Of a stretch of 37,618 nt of DNA, positions 16,731-25,384 are shown piece after piece. The notes beneath the pieces were generated by a model. That model was not told where the DNA came from. It ran no database searches and worked only from the letters and a program-made list of their open reading frames with translations. Source of the stretch: Synechococcaceae cyanobacterium SM2_3_2 (GTDB lineage: Bacteria > Cyanobacteriota > Cyanobacteriia > Thermostichales > Thermostichaceae); NCBI GenBank assembly GCA_012031565.1, contig JAAUUM010000014.1, positions 1-37,618 of the forward strand, in the 5' to 3' direction. Within the stretch, counting starts at the first letter, position 1. Each line of letters starts with the position of its first letter. Made by a program: the position numbers and the translations under genes.

Positions 16731-18614
16731 ATGACCGACTCATCAGTATTTTCAAGACTGGCAAAATGTGTTGCTCTCAAAGTCCCTAAGCGCCGGTGCA
16801 GCACTGCTCCTGCAATCCTGTCCGTCGTGCTTGGGTTGACGGCTGGGCTGACAACGACTAGCTCTATCTCTTGGGCGCAATCACCCCAACCCCCCCTCTC
16901 CCCGGATGCCGTTCTGAGACAGTTGGGAGGGGATTTATTGCTGCAATCGACACCTGCTGACACCAGTGGTGAGGTGGAAACAGGTGAGGTCAGGCTGGAT
17001 GGACGGATTCTCTTTGCGGTGGCTGGGAGCCAGCCCGTCGATATCGAAGCTGCCTTTCCCTTACAGCAGCGCATTAAATTCATTGAAGATCGGCTGCTGC
17101 AACTGGCTCAATCGGATTTCCGCCCGCACTCGTTACGGGTTGAATCACAGATGGATCCCGATACCAATCAACCGGTGATCACGGTCAATGGCCAGTATTT
17201 GCTCACCATTACTTCTTTGGATGCCCAGCTCCAGGGGCTGGATCCCGAGATTTGGGCAGAGCAGGTCAGCGAAATCATCAGGGAAGCGCTATTGCTGTTT
17301 CGCCAGGAACGCCAGCCAGAGTTTCTGTGGCGGCGGGGGGGGATCAGCCTGAGTTTACTGGTGGGGACTTGGCTGTTGTCAGCGGGTCTGGAACGCTGGC
17401 GACGGCAACTGATCCTTCGTCGTGACCGGGTGCACACAGAATTATTGCAGATCCCAAAATTTCCCGTCATGGCGGATGCTGAGCACCGATCAGATCCCAC
17501 CGATCTCTCCTTAGATCACGGTGACAATCCGGACAATGCCCCAGACAGTGAACAAGACTTGGGATCCCCGCATGATGCCCAGTTCGTGCAGCGGTTGCAT
17601 CGATTAGAGCTGCGGCTTGATCTGGAACAACGGCTGTTGTGGCTGGTGCAAGTGATGGCCTGGGGCAGCGCCTTTGGTATTGGCGTTGGTCTCTTTCCCC
17701 AGACCCGGTGGATTCAGGTGATGGGATTACGGTGGTTGCAAGGCCCAATTCTGCGACTGGGATCCACGGCATTGGCGACCTACGTGGCAGTGCGGATCAG
17801 TGCCTACAGCATCGAGACCATCTTTCGGGCGGTGCGGCAAAATCAATGGCTGATCATCCAGCCCGAAACCACCACCCAAGACCGGATCAGTAAACGCATC
17901 GTCACCCTCAGCAGTGTGGTCAAGGGGGTAACCGCCACCTTGCTCTCCCTGATTGGGGTCATCGCTGCCATTGGTCTATTGGGGATCAATGTGGTGCCCT
18001 TGGTGACCAGCTTGGGGGTGATTGGCCTGGGGGTTTCCTTAGCGGCCCAAGATCTGATCAAGGATTTGATCAACGGACTGATGATCCTGCTGGAGGATCA
18101 ATATGCCGAAGGGGATGTGATCATGATCGATGGGCGGGGCGGGCTGGTGGAGCGCATCAACCTGCGGATCACCCAATTACGCAACACCGAGGGTACCCTC
18201 ATCACCATCCCCAACAGCGCCATCCGAGTGGTGGAGAATCTTTCCAATGGCTGGGCTCGGGTGGATTTAAGCATTTTGGTCAGCTATTCCACCGATCTTG
18301 ATCGAGCCATGCAGGTGATTGAGACAGTGGCGGTACGCATGAGCCGAGATTGGGAATGGAAGGAGCGGATTCTTGACAATCCCCAAATGTTGGGGGTGGA
18401 TAAATTTGATCCTGACGGTGTGATCTTGCGAATCTGGATCAAAGTGCGTCCCTTGGCGCAGTGGGATGTGGCCCGCGAGTTTCGCCGCCGCGTCATGATT
18501 GCCCTCAACCAAAACGGGATCCAACTGCCCGTACCTCAGCGGCAGATCTGGATCCAAACTTCTGGTGGATCCCAGGGATCCTCTGCTCTTGCTCCCGAGT
18601 CTGGGCCAGACTAG
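16731..18614 (+). CDS. MscS-family mechanosensitive channel with exported N-terminal domain
   Basis: A 627-residue envelope protein. An N-terminal hydrophobic segment (ILSVVLGLTAGLTTTSSISWAQ) looks like a signal peptide with an AxxAQ-like end near residue 50. A periplasmic domain of about 150 residues follows, then membrane segments near 205-225, 300-320 and 335-355, and the pore helices from about 390 to 445. The MscS core is clear: GLGVSLAAQDLIKDLINGL (pore helix to beta domain), EGDVIMIDG and TIPNSAI. It probably releases osmolytes when membrane tension rises. A charged loop of about 60 residues between helices 1 and 2 is cytoplasmic or variable. It is a single gene. Confidence 0.9.
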   Translation: MTDSSVFSRLAKCVALKVPKRRCSTAPAILSVVLGLTAGLTTTSSISWAQSPQPPLSPDAVLRQLGGDLLLQSTPADTSGEVETGEVRLDGRILFAVAGSQPVDIEAAFPLQQRIKFIEDRLLQLAQSDFRPHSLRVESQMDPDTNQPVITVNGQYLLTITSLDAQLQGLDPEIWAEQVSEIIREALLLFRQERQPEFLWRRGGISLSLLVGTWLLSAGLERWRRQLILRRDRVHTELLQIPKFPVMADAEHRSDPTDLSLDHGDNPDNAPDSEQDLGSPHDAQFVQRLHRLELRLDLEQRLLWLVQVMAWGSAFGIGVGLFPQTRWIQVMGLRWLQGPILRLGSTALATYVAVRISAYSIETIFRAVRQNQWLIIQPETTTQDRISKRIVTLSSVVKGVTATLLSLIGVIAAIGLLGINVVPLVTSLGVIGLGVSLAAQDLIKDLINGLMILLEDQYAEGDVIMIDGRGGLVERINLRITQLRNTEGTLITIPNSAIRVVENLSNGWARVDLSILVSYSTDLDRAMQVIETVAVRMSRDWEWKERILDNPQMLGVDKFDPDGVILRIWIKVRPLAQWDVAREFRRRVMIALNQNGIQLPVPQRQIWIQTSGGSQGSSALAPESGPD

Positions 18615-18787
18615 CAGCAAAAAGATGCTGACAAGAATTCGACTACAGTGGGATCAAATCTTAACCATGCCTTTTTTCTTTCAAATCTCTATCTCTCGAT
18701 CTCTTGGTAGACCCTCTGGTGAGGGATGAGATGTCTTAAATGCACCTGTCCCACCTCAGCAACTGACCCATTCTCCACCGCTTTGAC

Positions 18788-20008
18788 ATGGATCCCCAAC
18801 CCAGCACCCTACTCGACAGCCCAGTGCCATCCCAGTCCTCTGATTCTGGGGGTAACGCGGGAGTAACTGTTGCCGGAGACATCGCTCGCCGTCTGATTGA
18901 GGTGGGCATCGCTCTATCTGCCGAATTAGATCTGAGCAATCTGCTCTTTCTCATCGTCAGCAAGGCCCAAGAATTGACCTCCTGCGATCGGGGCACCCTG
19001 TATTTGCGTGACGGGGATCAACTGCAATTTTTCTTGAGTGATGAGCATGCCTTGCAAAATCAGAGTATGCCTCTGACCCCCGATAGTATTGCTGGCTTTG
19101 TGGTGCTCAATGGCAAAACTCTGGATATTCCCGACGTCTATGCCCTCTCCAGCCAGTTGCCCTATCGGTTCAATCCTTCTTTTGACCAGCAAACCGGCTA
19201 TCGCACCCAGTCCATCTTGACGGTGCCGATGCGAGAGCCCTCCGGCCAAATTGTGGGGGCACTCCAACTGATCAACCGCCAGGATCCCATCGATCGAACC
19301 CCCATCCCCTTTTCGGCTATTGATATCAGTGTGGCGGAAGCGCTAGCCTCCCAAGCCGCTGTTGCCCACCACAATGTCCGCCTGCAAGAGGAACTCAAAT
19401 CCGCCTATTTTGAGACCATTACCTGTCTATCCATGGCGGCAGAATACCGAGACCATGACACCGCTCTGCACATCAAACGCATGAGCAACTATTCTCGCAT
19501 CATCGCCAAATATCTGGGTTTTTCCCCTCAAAAGCAAGAGCTGATCCTCTATGCCAGCCCCATGCATGATGTGGGCAAAATCGGGATCCCGGATGCCATC
19601 CTGCTCAAACCGGGCCTGCTCACCCCGGAAGAACGGCAAGTCATTCAACAGCACCCTGAGATCGGCTCCAAGATTCTGGGCCAGTCCACCTCAGAACTGA
19701 TGAAACTCAGCGCCTTGATTGCCCTCACCCATCACGAAAAATTTGATGGTTCGGGCTATCCTCGCGGGCTGGTGGGAGAAGAGATCCCCATCGAAGGCCG
19801 AATCGTTGCCCTAGCAGATGTTTTTGATGCCCTCAGCAGTCGTCGTCCCTACAAAAAGCCCTGGACTCTAGAAGAGGTCTATGCCTTGATCGACCGTGAC
19901 ACGGGCACCCATTTCGATCCGGTGGTGGTCAGAGCCTTCAGGGAAGCTGAAAGTGAAATTATGGCGGTCTACCATCGCTATCGTGATGAAATAATCGGCG
20001 AGAAATGA
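18788..20008 (+). CDS. GAF-HD-GYP cyclic-di-GMP phosphodiesterase
   Basis: A 406-residue soluble signalling protein. The GAF sensor domain covers about residues 35-195 (LIVSKAQELTSCDRGTLYL to GALQLINRQD). The HD-GYP hydrolase follows: HDTALHIKRMSNYS, the metal motif HDVGKIGIPD near residue 259, HPEIGSKIL, and HHEKFDGSGYPRGLVGEEIP, whose GYP is intact. This set normally cleaves cyclic-di-GMP. The final LADVFDALSSRRPYKKPW and THFDPVVVRAF segments are typical. GAF may bind a tetrapyrrole or nucleotide, but the Cys in TSCDRG is at the general GAF position and not proof of a bilin site. No ribosome site is strong. Confidence 0.92.
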   Translation: MDPQPSTLLDSPVPSQSSDSGGNAGVTVAGDIARRLIEVGIALSAELDLSNLLFLIVSKAQELTSCDRGTLYLRDGDQLQFFLSDEHALQNQSMPLTPDSIAGFVVLNGKTLDIPDVYALSSQLPYRFNPSFDQQTGYRTQSILTVPMREPSGQIVGALQLINRQDPIDRTPIPFSAIDISVAEALASQAAVAHHNVRLQEELKSAYFETITCLSMAAEYRDHDTALHIKRMSNYSRIIAKYLGFSPQKQELILYASPMHDVGKIGIPDAILLKPGLLTPEERQVIQQHPEIGSKILGQSTSELMKLSALIALTHHEKFDGSGYPRGLVGEEIPIEGRIVALADVFDALSSRRPYKKPWTLEEVYALIDRDTGTHFDPVVVRAFREAESEIMAVYHRYRDEIIGEK

Positions 20009-20147
20009 TGACACAATAGCTGGATGCCTGATCCCTGAATGACGCAGAGAGACTGCTTGCAAAGGTCTTGAAAAGAACTAGCAACAAGAGGATTACGCTA
20101 GGATCCGTGCTATCAAAGGGCCTTTGACCCTCTCTCCTGGCCTGACT

Positions 20148-20173
20148 CTCAACTCCACATCTCAACTCCACAT
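20148..20173. repeat. 13-bp exact tandem duplication
   Basis: CTCAACTCCACAT is present twice in a row (20148-20160, 20161-20173), 69 bases before the RDD gene start. No function is evident. Confidence 0.8.
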
Positions 20174-20241
20174 TAGGATTTGGGGCTGGGACGTTAAGAT
20201 AGAACAACCATTCACCTGCTGTATTCACGCGGTTGCTGCCG

Positions 20242-21306
20242 ATGCCAGATCCTCGCGATCCCCGCAATCCTTATCCCCCTCGCCCTCACCAACCTCCCTA
20301 TCGATCGGGAGACAACCCGCCGCGCCCAATGCCCCCCCACCCCCATGATGGTCATGATGGAAGAGCAGGCACACCGGGATCCCCGCATCGGCCACCCCAT
20401 GATCCGGGCTCAGGATCCTACCGACCCATACCCCCCCACGACGGCAGACCCCTTCCCCCCAGACCTCTCCCTGCCCGTCCCCCCAGTGCTTCTCCCCGGC
20501 CCTACCGCGAACCCGGACGGGTGGATGAATGGCAGACCTTCAATGCCTTGCCGATGGAAGCAGCACAAATGGGGTTGCCGGGGACTGAGACCAACACAGT
20601 ACCAGACATAGAAATCCCCACCCTCAAAGCAGCGCCGTGGCGGCGGCGGTTGGGAGCCTTTGCGGTTGACTTTGGGATGGGCTTGGGGGCTGCCTATCTG
20701 GCTCAAGGAGTGGCTGGACTGTTGGGCAGTGGCACAGCAGCCGTGGATATGGCGGGCTATGGAGCCTTTTTTGCCACCTGGCTGATCAATCGGGGCTACT
20801 TTCAATCCCGTGTTCAAGGCCAAAGCGCTGGCAAGTGGCTATTTAATCTCAAGACGATTGATACCGAGACGGAGACATCCCCCTCGGTGGTCAGATCAGT
20901 GGCACGGGAAGGGGTGGTTTCCCTCTTTGTGCTGACGGAAGCTCTCTTGGTGCCCCTGGGGGCCGATGCCCTGTTCGCCCTTTTTGATCCCGAAAAACGG
21001 CAGGCTCTGCATGATAAAGCTGGACGAACCCAAGTGGTGGAGTCTGAGGAGGGCTATCAACTCGATGTCAGAGCTGCTCAGGCTCTAGAAGAGCTGTTGC
21101 AGAGTGATGCTGGCCAAGAGGTGCGGGAAGCCATGACACGCTTGACCAAACAGGCCAAACGCAACAGCGCCATCGCCAATTTCAGCGATCAAGTGGGGCG
21201 GATCAAAAAAGATTTAGGCCAAAATACCCGCTCTGTGCGCCAACAAAGTGGCAAACAGGTCAAAACATGGGTTGATGGTGTCAAGAAGACGTTGGATAAT
21301 GAATGA
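20242..21306 (+). CDS. RDD-family membrane protein with Pro/His-rich N-terminus
   Basis: 354 residues in three parts. Residues 1-100 are low complexity, rich in Pro, Arg, His and Asp (PHPHDGHDGR, LPPRPLPARPP). The RDD domain spans about 130-255: WRRRLGAFAVDFGMGLGAAYL carries the Arg and Asp that name the family, followed by a middle helix (GYGAFFATWLINRGYF) and GQSAGKWLFNLKTI. The tail is charged and helical (AAQALEELLQSDAGQEVREAMTRL), possibly a coiled coil. RDD proteins have been linked to transport or membrane stress, with no function settled for this type. ATG 20242 is chosen over TTG 20233. It ends just before rpmG. Confidence 0.75.
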   Translation: MPDPRDPRNPYPPRPHQPPYRSGDNPPRPMPPHPHDGHDGRAGTPGSPHRPPHDPGSGSYRPIPPHDGRPLPPRPLPARPPSASPRPYREPGRVDEWQTFNALPMEAAQMGLPGTETNTVPDIEIPTLKAAPWRRRLGAFAVDFGMGLGAAYLAQGVAGLLGSGTAAVDMAGYGAFFATWLINRGYFQSRVQGQSAGKWLFNLKTIDTETETSPSVVRSVAREGVVSLFVLTEALLVPLGADALFALFDPEKRQALHDKAGRTQVVESEEGYQLDVRAAQALEELLQSDAGQEVREAMTRLTKQAKRNSAIANFSDQVGRIKKDLGQNTRSVRQQSGKQVKTWVDGVKKTLDNE

Positions 21307-21330
21307 TCGCGTCTCAATTTGGAGTCCTTA

Positions 21331-21525
21331 ATGGCTAAGTCCAAAGATATCCGTCTGGTGATCACGTTGGAGTGCACCGAATGTCGGAGCAATACTGATA
21401 AGCGCTCCCCCGGCGTCAACCGTTACACCACCACCAAGAACCGACGGAACACCACGCAGCGACTAGAGCTGAAAAAGTTCTGCACCCATTGCAACCGTCA
21501 TACCGTCCACAAAGAGATCAAATAG
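21331..21525 (+). CDS. rpmG: 50S ribosomal protein L33
   Basis: A 64-residue zinc-ribbon ribosomal protein starting [18 protein letters not shown] and ending [14 protein letters not shown], with both CxxC pairs kept, so this is the zinc-binding form. ATG 21331 has GGAG 7 bases upstream. It forms the usual cyanobacterial pair with rpsR, 45 bases downstream. Confidence 0.97.
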   Translation: MAKSKDIRLVITLECTECRSNTDKRSPGVNRYTTTKNRRNTTQRLELKKFCTHCNRHTVHKEIK

Positions 21526-21570
21526 ACCCTTTCTTTTTTCCCCTTAAGTTTTTTTCAAGGATCCTGACTC

Positions 21571-21864
21571 ATGGCCTACATGCGCAAGCGGCTCTCGCCG
21601 ATCAAACCTGGCGACCCGATTGACTACAAAGACACCGAACTGCTAAAGCGATTTGTTACCGAACGGGGCAAGATCTTGCCTCGCCGCATCACCGGACTGA
21701 CCGCCAAGCAGCAGCGGGATCTGACGGTGGCGATCAAGCGGGCCCGAGTCATGGGACAGCTCTTTTTGTTAACAAAGAGGGCTAGGTTCTCGATCAGTCC
21801 ACAAGGTCAACGATCAACAACGATCAAAATTGACAGGACAGCATTGACAGGACAGCCACGGTGA
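21571..21864 (+). CDS. rpsR: 30S ribosomal protein S18 with frameshifted C-terminus
   Basis: Residues 1-64 are standard S18 ([49 protein letters not shown]). After QL the frame continues into 33 atypical residues to a TGA at 21862-21864, giving 97 instead of about 71. In the -1 frame the expected end, FVNKEG followed by TAG at 21783-21785, is present. One missing base in the T5 run at 21763-21767 explains it, and restoring it gives exactly 71 residues. S18 is essential in the 30S platform, so sequencing error, recent mutation or slippage at the T run are the options. It is the partner of rpmG. Confidence 0.92.
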   Translation: MAYMRKRLSPIKPGDPIDYKDTELLKRFVTERGKILPRRITGLTAKQQRDLTVAIKRARVMGQLFLLTKRARFSISPQGQRSTTIKIDRTALTGQPR

Positions 21865-21964
21865 ACTGTGCCTTGCTATCGGGATCCCTGAGCAAGCTTC
21901 TTGTCAAGGCTCCAGTTGACCTCATGGCACAAACCCCAAAGCATCACCCCACCCAGCCGCGTTC

Positions 21965-22996
21965 ATGGCCCATCTGACCCTTTCTCCAGATCTGCGGGAT
22001 CGCCTCTCTGCCCCTTTGCGGGTGGGGTCTGTTGTGCTGAATAGCCGTGTGTTTCAGGCTCCATTATCAGGGGTGACTGATAGTGTCTTTCGGCATTTCG
22101 TCCGTCGTTATGCTCCCCAGAGTATGGTCTACACCGAGATGGTTAATGCCACTGGGCTGCACTTTGCCCGTGAGCTGCCCCAAATTATGGAGATCAGGCC
22201 GGGGGAGGATCCGATCGGGATCCAGCTGTTTGACTGTCGGCCTCATTTTTTGGCGGAAGCGGCCAAGATGGCTGTCGCAGAAGGGGCCACGTTGGTGGAT
22301 ATCAATATGGGCTGCCCGGTGAATAAAATCACCAAAAATGGGGGCGGCTCCTCTTTGCTGCGGGATCCCGATATGGCGGCACGGATTGTGGAAGGGGTGG
22401 TGGCGGCGGTGGATGTGCCCGTCACCGTCAAGACTCGCCTGGGCTGGTGTGATGACGAGATCAACATCTTAGATTTTGCCAAGCGGCTAGAAGATGCTGG
22501 CGCTCAACTGCTGACCCTACATGGTCGCACCCGTGCCCAAGGGTTTAATGGCACGGCTCGCTGGGAGTGGATTGCCCAGGTCAAACAGATCTTAGGGATC
22601 CCGGTGATCGCCAATGGGGATATCTTTTCGCCTGAGTCGGCCATCCAATGCCTAGAGGCCACCGGAGCCGATGGGGTGATGTGCTCACGGGGCACGATGG
22701 GCAATCCCTATTTGGTGGGACAGGTGGATCAGGCCCTTAAAACGGGATCCCTGCCCGTCATGCCCACCATCAGCGAGAAATTGCAACTGGCCCGCGAACA
22801 TCTAGAAGGACTGTGGGAGACCAAAGGAGCCTCAGGGGTGCGGCAGGCTCGCAAGCATCTGAGTTGGTATGCCAAAGACTTTGTGGGAGCGGCGGCCTAT
22901 CGGGCAGAATTGTGCCAGATTGAAACGGTTCAACAGGGAGCCGATATCTTGCAGCGGGCGATGGAGGCAGTATCCCTCAATGAGAACCCTGCCTGA
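21965..22996 (+). CDS. dus: tRNA-dihydrouridine synthase
   Basis: A 343-residue FMN-dependent reductase that makes dihydrouridine in the tRNA D loop using NADPH. The TIM-barrel start RVFQAPLSGVTDSVFR, the catalytic Cys in DINMGCPVNKITKNGGGSSL (near residue 116), VKTRLGW, LTLHGRTRAQGF and PVIANGDI are all present, closest to the DusB branch. The C-terminal helical tRNA-binding domain (SWYAKDFVGAAAYRAEL) is complete. It starts 100 bases after the S18 stop and has no obvious partner. Confidence 0.94.
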   Translation: MAHLTLSPDLRDRLSAPLRVGSVVLNSRVFQAPLSGVTDSVFRHFVRRYAPQSMVYTEMVNATGLHFARELPQIMEIRPGEDPIGIQLFDCRPHFLAEAAKMAVAEGATLVDINMGCPVNKITKNGGGSSLLRDPDMAARIVEGVVAAVDVPVTVKTRLGWCDDEINILDFAKRLEDAGAQLLTLHGRTRAQGFNGTARWEWIAQVKQILGIPVIANGDIFSPESAIQCLEATGADGVMCSRGTMGNPYLVGQVDQALKTGSLPVMPTISEKLQLAREHLEGLWETKGASGVRQARKHLSWYAKDFVGAAAYRAELCQIETVQQGADILQRAMEAVSLNENPA

Positions 22997-23180
22997 GGCT
23001 TAGGTCGGGATCCCAATCAGCTTCCATCGGCTTTCTTACTTTCTCAATTAGCTATTAGCTTTTCAAGAGGGGTTGATGTCCGCAGTCCTGCGTGGAATCT
23101 TGGGGTTTGGTGTTGATTAAACCTGTTGGCAGAGAGGAGATGTGATTAGAATGGATCTCGGACTTTAGCCGAAAGCCCTC

Positions 23181-24386
23181 ATGGATTTTGGAGTCGGATT
23201 CCTCTCGAACAAAGTAATGCTGCCGATCCTAGATTTTTTCTATGGCATCGTGCCCAGCTATGGCTTAGCGATCATCTTTTTGACCCTGGTGATTCGCTTT
23301 GCTCTCTATCCCCTCAACGTGGGATCCATCCGCAATATGCGAAAGATGAAGGTGGTCAACCCCCTCATGCAAAAGCGTATGAAAGAGATTCAGCAAAAGT
23401 ATGCTGATGATCCCCAGAAACTGCGGGAGGCTCAAAGCAAAATCTACAGTGAATTGCAGGTCAATCCGCTGGGGGGCTGTCTGCCTCTGTTCATCCAGAT
23501 GCCGGTGCTGTTCGCGCTGTTTGCCACCCTACGGGGATCGCCATTTGCCGCTGCCACCTTTGATATCAATCTGCAACTGCTGGAACCTCAGGCTGCTGCC
23601 GAGATCGTCTTTGCCCCCACCAGCTCTGCCCCCAAGACTGTCTTCTTGACCGAGACAACTCACCGACCCATCCTCTTGGTCAACCCCAAGGGATCCAAGT
23701 TGGCCGTCGGCGATCAGGTGCAGTTCCAGCTCCAGAGCGAAACCGGCATGCCGTTGGCGGATCTCTTGACTGAAACCGAGGCGGATCCGGCTCGACTCAC
23801 CCCCACTTGGGCGGTGACGAAAGGGGAAGATCGGGTTCAGCTGGAACCGGATGGCACTCTGGTGGCGTTGGCTCCAGGGGATGTGACGATCCAGGCTTCG
23901 GTTCCGGGTCTAGCCGCCGAAACAGGCTTCCTCTTCATCGAAAAGCTGGGCCATGTGGGCGCGTTTGACGAGGACGGCACCCCCAAGTGGGATATTTTGG
24001 GCATGATCGCCATCTTTGGGGCTAGCATTTTCGTCAACACCAGTTTGACTGCCAAAGGTAATGACTCTGCGGATGCTAATTCCAGCCAAAATTCTCTGAA
24101 TAAGATCACACCGGTCTTGCTCTCTGGGATGTTCTTGTTCTTCCCCTTGCCGGCTGGGGTGTTGCTCTACATCGTGGTCTCCAATATCTTTCAGACCGTT
24201 CAGACCTATATCCTCTCGCTGGAACCACTGCCGGAAAACCTGCAAAAGCTGGTGGATGAAGAACGGCAGACAGGTAAGGCCAGCGCCCAAGTGGTGGATG
24301 TGGAGGCTGAAGCTGTCAAGCCCAAAAAAAAGGCCAAGTCTGATGTGGTAGATACCGGTCGGGAATCCTTGCCGTTTGAACCTTAG
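23181..24386 (+). CDS. yidC: YidC/Oxa1 membrane protein insertase, cyanobacterial type
   Basis: A 401-residue insertase that places proteins into the plasma and thylakoid membranes with or without SecYEG. The conserved start MDFGVGFLSNKVMLPILDFF is followed by the coiled cytoplasmic loop KVVNPLMQKRMKEIQQKY and the transmembrane hairpin NPLGGCLPLFIQMPVLFALF. A lumenal insert of about 120 residues (near 130-255), beta-rich with a late Ig-like repeat (LEPDGTLVALAPGDVTIQAS), separates this from the last helices (MFLFFPLPAGVLLYIVVSNIF). Such an insert is normal in cyanobacteria. The tail is basic (KPKKKAKSD). jag follows 58 bases on, the usual arrangement. Confidence 0.95.
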   Translation: MDFGVGFLSNKVMLPILDFFYGIVPSYGLAIIFLTLVIRFALYPLNVGSIRNMRKMKVVNPLMQKRMKEIQQKYADDPQKLREAQSKIYSELQVNPLGGCLPLFIQMPVLFALFATLRGSPFAAATFDINLQLLEPQAAAEIVFAPTSSAPKTVFLTETTHRPILLVNPKGSKLAVGDQVQFQLQSETGMPLADLLTETEADPARLTPTWAVTKGEDRVQLEPDGTLVALAPGDVTIQASVPGLAAETGFLFIEKLGHVGAFDEDGTPKWDILGMIAIFGASIFVNTSLTAKGNDSADANSSQNSLNKITPVLLSGMFLFFPLPAGVLLYIVVSNIFQTVQTYILSLEPLPENLQKLVDEERQTGKASAQVVDVEAEAVKPKKKAKSDVVDTGRESLPFEP

Positions 24387-24444
24387 TGCTCCCTGCTCTG
24401 TCTCGCCCATCTGGATCCCTGTTGTTCCATGACCTGTTGAACCG

Positions 24445-25032
24445 ATGACCTCCCCGCAACCGCCTGACTTGCAATTGGAGCAAGCCCAACAATGGCTGTG
24501 TGATGTCTTGAAGGCAATGGGGATCCCTGCGGAGGTTGTGGTTGCCCAGGATGTAATGGTGGGCACCCTACTCCAGATCAAGTCAGATAGCCTTAGCGAT
24601 CTACAGCGACAGGCTTTGATGGATCCTGGCTTCGCCCAAGAGGAGGGAGCCGAGAGCAACATCATTAGTCTGGACTCATTGCAGTTCTTGATGAATACCG
24701 TCCTCAACTTGCACCAACCCAAAGAAGAGCAACGGTCTTATCAGATTGATCTAGATGGTCACCGCGCCCGTCGGCAGCAAGAACTCGAAGCTCAGGCCGA
24801 GTCTGCCGCTGAGCAAGTGCGCTCTACGGGGCAACCCACCGAGATGAAGGGGCTATCTGCTGCCGAGCGCCGCCAAGTGCACACCTATCTCAGCCTGCCT
24901 CAGTTTGAGGATCTGGCCACCGAGAGCCAAGGGCGGGAGCCTGACCGCCGCCTCCTGATTCAGCTTGTAACTAAGCCTGATTTGTTGCCTGATCAATCCT
25001 CTCATCCATCCCCTGACCTTTCAGTGGACTAA
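24445..25032 (+). CDS. jag: Jag/SpoIIIJ-associated protein with KH and R3H domains
   Basis: 195 residues. The N-terminal region (LEQAQQWLCDVLKAMGIPAEV) and LDSLQFLMNTVLNL fit the KH domain of Jag. The C-terminal R3H domain is recognisable in LSAAERRQVHTYLSLPQFEDLATESQGREPDRRLLIQ, with the R-x3-H core as RRQVH. Jag proteins bind RNA and are encoded next to yidC in many bacteria; the role in cyanobacteria is not settled. The usual GKxGRTLxALQ-like KH loop is replaced by a shorter, acidic stretch, so RNA binding by KH may be weakened. Confidence 0.88.
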   Translation: MTSPQPPDLQLEQAQQWLCDVLKAMGIPAEVVVAQDVMVGTLLQIKSDSLSDLQRQALMDPGFAQEEGAESNIISLDSLQFLMNTVLNLHQPKEEQRSYQIDLDGHRARRQQELEAQAESAAEQVRSTGQPTEMKGLSAAERRQVHTYLSLPQFEDLATESQGREPDRRLLIQLVTKPDLLPDQSSHPSPDLSVD

Positions 25033-25051
25033 CCCTTCTCAAGCAACCCCC

Positions 25052-25384
25052 ATGCGGATCCCTGGCATATTTTTGTACCAAGCCTTCAAGCGAGGACTCC
25101 GTAACCCCCAAGTACGGCCCTGGTTGCTGACCGCTAGCATCGCCTATCTGATCAGCCCCATCGATTTGATCCCAGCGTTTTTTCCGGGGGTGGGACAACT
25201 GGATGATCTGCTGGTTCTCAGCTTTTTGGTGCGGGCCTTGATCTCTCTCTGGCTGGAGGATCCCTTGGCTATTCTGCGACAAGCGGTACAACAGTCCGAT
25301 CCGGGATCCCTGCAAGACCAAGCCAACCAACGCAGCTCTGTTGGCAACGATGTGATCGATGTGACGGCAACCCCTATCGATTGA
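25052..25384 (+). CDS. DUF1232 (YkvA-like) membrane protein
   Basis: A 110-residue small membrane protein with the DUF1232 core IAYLISPIDLIPAFFPGVGQLDDLLVLSF in residues 30-60, then a second hydrophobic stretch and a polar tail. The SPxDLIPxxxPxxGxxDD pattern defines the family, whose function is unknown. It begins 20 bases after the jag stop, probably on the yidC-jag transcript. Confidence 0.85.
   Translation: MRIPGIFLYQAFKRGLRNPQVRPWLLTASIAYLISPIDLIPAFFPGVGQLDDLLVLSFLVRALISLWLEDPLAILRQAVQQSDPGSLQDQANQRSSVGNDVIDVTATPID

Noticed and set aside
20345-20611. Proline-rich frame inside the RDD gene
   Set aside because: It is a shifted-frame shadow of the Pro-rich coding sequence; the RDD domain continues in the other frame.
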